Assembly: GCF_012395255.1 (NCBI RefSeq)
Contig: NZ_JAAZQD010000004.1
Location: forward strand, 124,001-188,000
Direction of reading: 5' to 3'
Source: Oleiagrimonas citrea
Lineage (GTDB): Bacteria; Pseudomonadota; Gammaproteobacteria; Xanthomonadales; Rhodanobacteraceae
DNA length: 64,000 nt
The notes beneath the pieces are model-generated. The model saw only the letters and a list, made by a program, of their open reading frames with translations. It had not been told where the DNA came from and did no database searches. The position numbers were made by a program, and so were the translations under genes. This document shows, piece by piece, positions 48,694 through 54,745 of this stretch (within the stretch, counting starts at the first letter, position 1; each line of letters begins with the position of its first letter).

Positions 48694-49539
48694 TCACCCG
48701 GCCGTTGCAGGTACGTCGAGAGCCTGATCGAGTTTCCTGAGTCGCTCGACGACCTCATCGTTGCTGATCAAGGTCGAAGCCGGCGGAAGAACAACGGTTT
48801 CCTCGCTGCTGATATCAATTTTTGGCAGTTCGCGCAACGTTGTCGTGCGGATGCGCGGTTGCTGGACGGGCAGGGTGGCGCCGCGATAGATGATCGCTTC
48901 GTGGTCCAGCGGATAATCGCGTGCCAGCACGTCGACCAGCACTTGCCGGTACTCGGGGCCGGTGGCGAAACGCTTCATTGACAGGTCGCCCACCAGGCCC
49001 ACTTGCCACAGCACCAGATAGGCCTGTGGATTGAGTGGGGTCTTGTAGAACAGAAGCTGCGTCGCTTCATAGTGCTGGCAGCCGGTGCGGCCCGGATCGA
49101 TGCCGAGGTCGGCATAGAGGCAATCCTCGGCCGAAATGCCGGGCTCCATATGTGCGGCGTAGCCTTCTTCGCGCGCAACCCGGATGACCTCGTGCGGCGA
49201 CCAGGCGAATACGCCGGGATGACCGTAGAAGACGGCGCAGACCCGTTTTCCGGCGCGGACTTCGGACATCATCACGTCGACCCATTCGCGATAGGTCGTG
49301 ATGCGGGGCTTGTCCGTGCCATCCCCGTAGTAGGACTGCAGGCTGCGCACGTCGGAATGCATGCGCTCGAGCCATATCTCCACAACGCCGTCCGAGAGGG
49401 CGGCAAAGACCACGTCGGCCTGTTCGATATGGCTGCGCGCGAGCGGGCTGAGGTGCGACCCCAGCACCATGCCCAGGCCCACGCAGGCGATGCTGCCGCG
49501 CGATGGGGCGGCAGTGGATTCGTTCGGTGCGGTATTCAT
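48694..49539 (-). CDS. borosin-type peptide backbone alpha-N-methyltransferase, cassette 2
   Basis: 281 residues from the ATG at 49539, the position matching the paralogue (MNTAPNE versus MNTPSML); a longer open frame to 49800 overlaps ilvE and is not credible. Same family features: GSIACVGLG, YYGDGTDKPRITTY with Tyr71, Arg79 and Tyr83 at the catalytic places of OphMA Tyr66, Arg72, Tyr76, AVFYGHPGVF, EPGISAEDCLYADLGIDPG. The loop between the catalytic Tyr and Arg is one residue longer than in copy 1. First gene of the duplicated region; no strong ribosome site, and 88 bases after the ilvE stop. Confidence 0.88.
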   Translation of the reverse strand: MNTAPNESTAAPSRGSIACVGLGMVLGSHLSPLARSHIEQADVVFAALSDGVVEIWLERMHSDVRSLQSYYGDGTDKPRITTYREWVDVMMSEVRAGKRVCAVFYGHPGVFAWSPHEVIRVAREEGYAAHMEPGISAEDCLYADLGIDPGRTGCQHYEATQLLFYKTPLNPQAYLVLWQVGLVGDLSMKRFATGPEYRQVLVDVLARDYPLDHEAIIYRGATLPVQQPRIRTTTLRELPKIDISSEETVVLPPASTLISNDEVVERLRKLDQALDVPATAG

Positions 49540-49570
49540 GACCCGAATACTATGACAGGAGTCACGGATT

Positions 49571-49597
49571 GAGGCATCCCGCCGTGCGGGACGCCTC
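49571..49597 (-). terminator. hairpin between ilvE and the borosin-like region
   Basis: GAGGCATCCCGC pairs with GCGGGACGCCTC (one G-U type mismatch). It lies just after the ilvE stop. No T run follows on the minus strand, so read-through into the methyltransferase gene is possible. Confidence 0.5.
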
Positions 49598-49627
49598 GTA
49601 TGGCTTCTTGTGGCTGCTATTCCGGGA

Positions 49628-50545
49628 TCAGACCGGCTCCAGCCAGCCTTCCGGATCCGCGGTGCGGCCGTCGAACAGGCCGAAGAACAGTTCCTGCATG
49701 CGTCGCGTGACCGGACCGGCCTTGCCGGTGCCGACCGGCTTGCCGTCGACCGAGCGGATCGGCGTGATCTCGGCGGCGGTGCCGCACATGAACACTTCAT
49801 CGGCCAGGTACAGATATTCGCGCGGCATGTCGCGCTCGATCACCTCGATGCCGTCGATGCGCGCCAGCTTCATCAGGGTGTCGCGGGTGATGCCGTTGAG
49901 GATCGCCGCGCTGACCGGCACGGTGAACATCTGCTTGCCGAAGACCAGGAAGATGTTCTCGCCCGCGCCTTCGCTGAGCAGACCGGTCGAGGCCAGGGCG
50001 ATGCCTTCGCCGAAGCCGAGGCGGCGTGCTTCGCGCGCGACCAGCTGGCCGGACAGGTAGTTGCCGCCGGCCTTGGCACCGGCCGGAATGGTGTTGGGTG
50101 CGAAGCGCTGCCAGCTGGACACGCAGGCATCGATGCCGTTCTCCAGCGCCTCGGCGCCGAGGTAGGTGCCCATTTCCCATGCCGCAACGGTGACCTCGGT
50201 CGGGCAGTCCGCCGACAGCGACAGGCCGCCCAGGCTGCGGAAGGCCAGCGGGCGCAGATAGGCCTTTTCGAGACCGTTGCGCTGGATGACTTCGTGGCAG
50301 GCGGCGCTCAGCTGTTCCTGGGTGAACGGCATGTCCATGTCGTAGATCTTGGCCGAATGGAACAGGCGCTTGAGGTGATCCTGAAGGCGGAAGATGGCCG
50401 GTCCGTCCGGCGTCACGTAGCTGCGGATGCCCTCGAACACCGACGACCCGTAATGCAGCGCGTGCGCCATGACATGCACGGTGGCGTTCTGCCAGGGCAT
50501 GACTTCGCCGTTGTGCCAGATCCACTCGGGGTAGTTGGTCGCCAT
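49628..50545 (-). CDS. ilvE: branched-chain amino acid aminotransferase
   Basis: PLP enzyme performing the last step of Leu, Ile and Val synthesis and the first of their breakdown. 305 residues, fold type IV. PLP lysine is Lys158 in PAGAKAGGNYL; YGSSVFEGIRSY and the phosphate-binding NGITRDTLM and CGTAAEITPI segments are present. Strong GAGGAG ribosome site. It lies downstream of metF and the DUF4124-type gene on the same strand with small gaps. Confidence 0.96.
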   Translation of the reverse strand: MATNYPEWIWHNGEVMPWQNATVHVMAHALHYGSSVFEGIRSYVTPDGPAIFRLQDHLKRLFHSAKIYDMDMPFTQEQLSAACHEVIQRNGLEKAYLRPLAFRSLGGLSLSADCPTEVTVAAWEMGTYLGAEALENGIDACVSSWQRFAPNTIPAGAKAGGNYLSGQLVAREARRLGFGEGIALASTGLLSEGAGENIFLVFGKQMFTVPVSAAILNGITRDTLMKLARIDGIEVIERDMPREYLYLADEVFMCGTAAEITPIRSVDGKPVGTGKAGPVTRRMQELFFGLFDGRTADPEGWLEPV

Positions 50546-50629
50546 GGTGTTTTCTCCTCGGACAATCCGCCCATGATACCGGCTGCGCGTTACCGGGGCA
50601 TGTGCCCGCGGTCACCCCGGTATCAAGCC

Positions 50630-51169
50630 TCAGGGCTGCAGCCAGTAGCAGCCGGCCCGGAACAGCACCCGGAAGCGCAGCGGACCGGCCTCCTGTGCGG
50701 CCACGCCGCCCAGGTGAACATTCAGCTCGGCCGCGGAAGACGGAGCGGCGGTGGTCGAAGACGGTGCGTCGACCGTGACGGGTGCCTGCGACGTGGACGC
50801 GGGTGGTGGCGCGCCGTCATCGGTCACGCCCAGCAGGGGCTGGCGCATCCGCGCGCGCATCTGTGCGATCTCGCGCACGGCTTCGCGGTCGTCGTAGCCT
50901 TCCCACAGCATCAGCCCCGCCAGGGCGTTGGCATCGTGCGCGGCAAAGGCGGCTGCCACGCGCTGACGCAGGGCTTCGCGCGTGGCGGGACAGGCATGCG
51001 GCGTCGCGGAAGGCTGGACGGCGCCGATGCGGGCGGCCTGCATGCTGCGGCAGGGTTGGTCGGTGAACACCGGCGTGCCGTCGACCGACACGCAGCGGTG
51101 GACCGCAGTCTGCGCACGGCAGAAAGTCGCGGCGGTCAGCAGCAGGAGAAAGAGGGCCAGTCGCGGCAT
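50630..51169 (-). CDS. DUF4124-type exported protein
   Basis: 179 residues with a signal peptide (cleavage near CRAQ) and a short N-terminal DUF4124-like motif VHRCVSVDGTPVFTDQPC, with two cysteines that may form a disulfide. A helical region with LRQRVAAAFAAHDANALAGLM and a Ser/Thr/Ala/Pro linker (about 115-145) follow, then VHLGGVAAQEAGPLRFRVLF. Function unknown. Located between metF and ilvE with 46- and 84-base gaps. Confidence 0.75.
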   Translation of the reverse strand: MPRLALFLLLLTAATFCRAQTAVHRCVSVDGTPVFTDQPCRSMQAARIGAVQPSATPHACPATREALRQRVAAAFAAHDANALAGLMLWEGYDDREAVREIAQMRARMRQPLLGVTDDGAPPPASTSQAPVTVDAPSSTTAAPSSAAELNVHLGGVAAQEAGPLRFRVLFRAGCYWLQP

Positions 51170-51215
51170 GGTCGAAGCATACGCCGCGGGCTCCGGCCCG
51201 GGACAGAACGGTCGC

Positions 51216-52037
51216 TCAGTTCAGGCGTTCGACCACCGCCATGGTCGCCACGGCGCGGTTGAGCGTGTACATGTGCAGGCCCGGTGCGCCGCCATCGAGC
51301 AGCCGTCGGCACATCTCGGCGACGATGTCCGCGCCCAGCGCGCGCACGCTCTCGACGTCGTCGTAGTACGCCTGCATGCGCTTGACGATCCAGCGCGGAA
51401 TCTCGGCGCCGCAGGTGTCGGAGAAGCGCTTGAGCTGAGTGAAGTTCGAGATCGGCATGATGCCCGGCACGATCGGCACCTCGATACCCGCTTTGCGCGC
51501 GTCGTCGACGAAGCGGAAATACGCGTCCGGATTGAAGAAGTATTGCGTGATCGCGCCGTTCGCTCCGCATTCCACCTTGTGCTTGAAGTGGCGCAGATCG
51601 GCCAGTGCGTCGTCCGCCTGCGGGTGCGTCTCCGGGTAGCAGGCGACTTCGATGTGGAAGTGGTCGCCCGCGTACTCGCGGATGAAGGCGACCAGTTCGG
51701 AGGCGTAGGTGAAGTCGCCCGGCCCGGCCATGCCCGACGGTGTGTCGCCACGCAGCGCTACCAGGCGTCGACAGCCCATGGCTTTGTAGTCGTCCAGCAG
51801 CGCGGCGATCTCGGCGCGCGTGCCGCCCATGCACGACAAATGCGGCGCGCCGTCCAGTCCGGCGTTCATCAGGGCCTTCACAGTCTGCGGGGTATAGCTG
51901 AGCGTCGAACCGCCGGCACCGAAGGTGACGCTGGCGTAGTCGGGGTCGAGTTTGCGGAGTTGCGGCAGGGCGCTCTCGAACTGGGCGCGCTGCTTGTCAG
52001 TCTTGGGGGGGAAGAATTCCAGCGAGATGGCGGTCAT
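51216..52037 (-). CDS. metF: 5,10-methylenetetrahydrofolate reductase
   Basis: FAD/NADH enzyme that makes 5-methyl-THF for methionine synthesis. 273 residues: N-terminal LEFFPPKT with the catalytic Glu, VTFGAGGST, LRGDTP, EVACYPETHP, and VPGIMPISNF. Standard bacterial length. Upstream lies a 22-base imperfect palindrome (52061-52082) that could be a regulatory site. In related species metF and ahcY (present at the window end) belong to the same SAM-cycle regulon. Confidence 0.96.
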   Translation of the reverse strand: MTAISLEFFPPKTDKQRAQFESALPQLRKLDPDYASVTFGAGGSTLSYTPQTVKALMNAGLDGAPHLSCMGGTRAEIAALLDDYKAMGCRRLVALRGDTPSGMAGPGDFTYASELVAFIREYAGDHFHIEVACYPETHPQADDALADLRHFKHKVECGANGAITQYFFNPDAYFRFVDDARKAGIEVPIVPGIMPISNFTQLKRFSDTCGAEIPRWIVKRMQAYYDDVESVRALGADIVAEMCRRLLDGGAPGLHMYTLNRAVATMAVVERLN

Positions 52038-52060
52038 GAGGCCCGATTCCTGAGTATGTA

Positions 52061-52082
52061 TCTCTTCATCAAGATAAAGAGA
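52061..52082. promoter_or_regulatory. imperfect palindrome upstream of metF
   Basis: 22-base imperfect palindrome, TCTCTT at one end, AAGAGA at the other and ATC..GAT inside (18 of 22 positions symmetric), 24 bases before the metF start. The inner ATCAAGATA resembles half-sites described for SahR, the S-adenosylhomocysteine-sensing repressor of methionine genes; that match is from memory and tentative. Confidence 0.4.
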
Positions 52083-52347
52083 ATGGTGTCGGATTCGGTG
52101 CGGATGTGCAAGCGCGGGTGCAAGGATCCGTGCGGAAGGAGAGATAGGGGGCGTGGTGAATTCGCGTCGCCGAGACTGGGTGTCAGTCGATTGGCTGCGC
52201 CAGGGTGTAGCAGGCTGAAAGGGGGCCCATCGCGGTGGATGGCATTACGCTGCGTCTGCTGGGTGGGTGTTTACATCAAAAGACGAACCAGGCGGGGTGG
52301 GGGTGGACCTTACGGATTCGGTGTTCATGGGCTTGACCGCAGCAATT

Positions 52348-52367
52348 ATTTCTATAATTCTAGAAAT
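52348..52367 (+). promoter_or_regulatory. arsR operator overlapping the -10 box
   Basis: ATTTCTATAATTCTAGAAAT, palindromic at 18 of 20 positions, ends at the base before the arsR ATG and contains a perfect TATAAT (52353-52358). A TTGACC lies upstream with a short 14-base spacer. Binding of ArsR here would block RNA polymerase. Transcription would begin at or next to the ATG. Confidence 0.65.
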
Positions 52368-52709
52368 ATGGAATCAACCAATGCTCTGGAATGCCTGACC
52401 GCCCTGGCGCACGAACATCGCCTGGCCCTGTTCCGCCTGCTTGTGCAGGCCGGTAGCGAGGGTATGGCCGTGGGCGAACTGGCCGGTGCGACCGGCCTGG
52501 CGGGCGCCACGCTCAATCATCATCTGAATCAGCTTCGTCAGGCCGGGCTGGTGGCGGACGAGCGACAAGGCCGCGTCATCCGCTGTCGCGCGAACTACAA
52601 CCGCATGAACGGTCTACTCGACTTTCTTACCGACAACTGTTGCGCCGGTTCGGCGGACGTGGCGTGCGCGCCGCGTGCTTCCGGCTCCTGCAAGGAAACT
52701 TCGTCATGA
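52368..52709 (+). CDS. arsR: ArsR family arsenic-responsive repressor
   Basis: 113-residue winged-helix repressor of the ars operon. Helix-turn-helix around LAGATGLAGATLNHHLNQLRQAGLV. The classical ELCVC arsenic site is absent; instead cysteines sit near the C-terminus (Cys91, Cys92, Cys100), as in the Acidithiobacillus ferrooxidans ArsR, which binds As(III) with a C-terminal Cys triad. There is no ribosome site because the operator abuts the ATG, so the mRNA is probably leaderless. The stop overlaps the next gene by four bases. Confidence 0.92.
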   Translation: MESTNALECLTALAHEHRLALFRLLVQAGSEGMAVGELAGATGLAGATLNHHLNQLRQAGLVADERQGRVIRCRANYNRMNGLLDFLTDNCCAGSADVACAPRASGSCKETSS

Positions 52710-53158
52710 AACGCTTTCACGTACACGTCAATGTCGAGAATCTGGAGGCCAGCATTGGCTTCTACCGCACGCTGTTCGGTACCGACCCGACCGTGGTCGA
52801 AGCCGACTACGCGAAATGGATGTTGGACGATCCGCGTGTGAATTTCGCCATTTCGCAGCGCGGCGGTGCGGCCGGCATCGATCATCTGGGACTGCAGGCC
52901 GACGAAGCGGGCGAGCTGGACGAACTGGGCAATCGCCTGCAGACGGCGGATGCGGTGACCCTGGCCGAACAGGGCACGGTCTGCTGTTACGCGCGTTCGG
53001 ACAAGTTCTGGGCGCAGGACCCACAGGGCGTGCGCTGGGAGACCTTCCGCACCCTGGGAACGGCCACGACTTATACGGATGCGCCCGATGCCGCATCGAC
53101 CGGCGGGCCGTGCTGCGGCGCGTCCGCGAAGCCGGCCACTGAAAAGGCGTGCTGCTGA
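52706..53158 (+). CDS. arsI: ArsI/CadI-type glyoxalase-fold dioxygenase (C-As lyase)
   Basis: 150-residue vicinal oxygen chelate protein. ArsI cleaves the carbon-arsenic bond of trivalent organoarsenicals such as methylarsenite with Fe(II) and oxygen. Expected ligands are present: N-terminal His in FHVHVN (5 or 7), His60 in GIDHLG and Glu112 in VRWETF, and the arsenic-binding vicinal Cys93-Cys94 in TVCCYARSD. A further cysteine cluster (GGPCCGAS ... KACC) ends the protein. Many annotations call this family CadI (cadmium-induced). The ars operon context favours ArsI. Confidence 0.85.
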   Translation: MKRFHVHVNVENLEASIGFYRTLFGTDPTVVEADYAKWMLDDPRVNFAISQRGGAAGIDHLGLQADEAGELDELGNRLQTADAVTLAEQGTVCCYARSDKFWAQDPQGVRWETFRTLGTATTYTDAPDAASTGGPCCGASAKPATEKACC

Positions 53159-53159
53159 C

Positions 53160-53663
53160 ATGGAAGCACCGATCCGACACGTGCTTTTCCTATGCACGGG
53201 CAATTCCGCGCGCAGCGTGATGGCCGAGGCGATGCTCAATGTGCTCGGCGCGGGGCGCTTCGCCGCGCACAGCGCGGGCAGTCATCCGGGTGGCCGTGTG
53301 CAGCCGATGGCCGAGACGCTGGCGCGCGAGTTCGGCTACGAAGGTGCGCTGCGCAGCAAGAGTTGGGATGAATTCGCGACACCGGAAGCCCCGGCGATGG
53401 ATATCGTCATCACCGTCTGTGACAACGCGGCCGGCGAGGTCTGCCCGGTCTGGCCCGGCCATCCGGTGAGTGCGCACTGGGGTGTGCCCGATCCGGCGGC
53501 GGTCGAAGGCGATGAGGAGACGCGCCGCCGCGCGTATCTGCAGGCGTGGGTGTTGCTGCGGCGCCGGGTGGACCTGCTGCTGGCTCTGCCGGTGGACAAG
53601 CTGGATCGACTGGCGCTGCAGGGTGCATTGCGCGACATCGGACAAGGCGGAGACGACGCATGA
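53160..53663 (+). CDS. arsC: arsenate reductase, low-molecular-weight phosphatase type
   Basis: 167 residues. Reduces arsenate to arsenite. The catalytic P-loop is CTGNSARS (Cys12, Arg18, CX5R), as in thioredoxin-coupled ArsC; the additional redox cysteines are Cys87 and Cys95 in VCDNAAGEVCP, comparable to Cys82/Cys89 of the staphylococcal enzyme. It starts one base after the arsI stop and overlaps acr3 by four bases. Confidence 0.93.
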   Translation: MEAPIRHVLFLCTGNSARSVMAEAMLNVLGAGRFAAHSAGSHPGGRVQPMAETLAREFGYEGALRSKSWDEFATPEAPAMDIVITVCDNAAGEVCPVWPGHPVSAHWGVPDPAAVEGDEETRRRAYLQAWVLLRRRVDLLLALPVDKLDRLALQGALRDIGQGGDDA

Positions 53664-54745
53664 ATGCGACATCGGAGACGGTGCGCGAAGCGCCGCCGGC
53701 CATCGGTTTCTTCGCCCGCTATCTGAGCGTATGGGTGCTGTTGTGCATCGTGGCCGGCATCGCGCTGGGCCATGTGCTGCCGCATGCTTTTGCGAGCTTG
53801 GCGGCGATGGAAGTGCATCAGATCAATCTGCCGGTCGCCGGACTGGTATGGCTGATGATCGTGCCGATGCTGCTGCGTATCGATTTCGCGGAATTGTCCA
53901 GGGTCCGCAGGCAGGTGCGCGGCATCGGCGTGACGTTGTTCGTGAACTGGGCGGTGAAGCCGTTCTCGATGGCGTTACTGGGCTGGCTGTTCGTGCGCCA
54001 CGTGTTCGCGGCCTGGCTGCCGGCCGGCGAGCATGACGCCTACATTGCCGGTCTGGTGCTGCTGGCGGCGGCGCCGTGCACGGCCATGGTGTTCGTGTGG
54101 TCGCGGCTGTGCGGCGGCGAGCCGCATTTCACGCTGGCGCAGGTGGCGCTCAATGACGCCATCATGGTGGTCGCATTCGCGCCCATCGTGGCGGTGCTGC
54201 TGGGTGTCGCGGCGATCCATGTGCCGTGGGCGACGCTGCTGCTGTCGGTCTGCCTGTACATCGTGGCGCCGGTGGCGATCGCGCAGGTCTGGCGGCGCGC
54301 GCGTCTGGCGCGCGGCGGCGAGGCCGCGCTGGCGCGCACGCTGAAGCGCATCGACCCGTGGTCGACGGCGGCGTTGTTGGCGACGCTGGTGCTGCTGTTC
54401 GGTTTTCAGGGCGAGGCGATCCTGCGTCAGCCGCTGGTGATCGTGCTGCTGGCGGTGCCCATTATCATCCAGGTCTATTTCAACGCCGGGCTGGCCTATG
54501 TGCTGAGCCGTCGTCTGGGCGTACCGCACTGCGTGGCCGGGCCGTCCGCGCTGATCGGCGCCAGCAATTTCTTCGAGTTGGCCGTGGCCACCGCGATCAG
54601 CCTGTTCGGCCTGCGTTCGGGTGCGGCGTTGGCGACAGTCGTCGGTGTGCTGGTGGAAGTCCCCGTGATGTTGTCGGTGGTGCGCGTGGTCAACCGTACC
54701 GAACACTGGTTCGAGGCGGGGGATGCCAAGGCCAAGACCGGCTAG
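53660..54745 (+). CDS. acr3: arsenite efflux permease Acr3
   Basis: 361-residue inner-membrane exporter of As(III) with ten membrane helices, the bile/arsenite/riboflavin transporter fold. Key residues are present: the TM4 cysteine Cys140 in AAAPCTAMVFVWS and the TM9 glutamate in SNFFELAVATAI. It completes the operon: sensing, organoarsenical cleavage, reduction and export. Its stop overlaps the convergent pbpC stop by four bases. Confidence 0.95.
   Translation: MNATSETVREAPPAIGFFARYLSVWVLLCIVAGIALGHVLPHAFASLAAMEVHQINLPVAGLVWLMIVPMLLRIDFAELSRVRRQVRGIGVTLFVNWAVKPFSMALLGWLFVRHVFAAWLPAGEHDAYIAGLVLLAAAPCTAMVFVWSRLCGGEPHFTLAQVALNDAIMVVAFAPIVAVLLGVAAIHVPWATLLLSVCLYIVAPVAIAQVWRRARLARGGEAALARTLKRIDPWSTAALLATLVLLFGFQGEAILRQPLVIVLLAVPIIIQVYFNAGLAYVLSRRLGVPHCVAGPSALIGASNFFELAVATAISLFGLRSGAALATVVGVLVEVPVMLSVVRVVNRTEHWFEAGDAKAKTG

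Larger units (their letters stand above)
43333..49539 (-). repeat. tandem duplication of a methyltransferase-peptide-GGDEF cassette
   Basis: Two units in head-to-tail order on the minus strand: unit 2 at 49539-46441 and unit 1 at 46397-43333, each about 3.1 kb. Each has, in transcription order, a borosin-type N-methyltransferase, a short precursor-like peptide and a TPR-GGDEF protein. Methyltransferases and GGDEF domains are highly similar between units; the TPR regions and peptide C-termini have diverged strongly. Confidence 0.9.
52038..52367. other. metF-arsR divergent intergenic region
   Basis: 330 bases with no supported gene. It contains the metF 5' region with a palindrome at its left end and the arsR operator at its right end; the middle 250 bases show nothing I can interpret. 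Confidence 0.6.

Noticed and set aside
49553-49564. TGACAGGAGTCA upstream of the cassette 2 methyltransferase as a third operator of the TGACA type
   Set aside because: Only TGAC...GTCA is shared; about one such match is expected by chance in 64 kb.
48694-49800. Longer 368-residue frame for the cassette 2 methyltransferase
   Set aside because: The extension runs into ilvE on the same strand, is Arg/Ser-rich and is not present in the paralogue.
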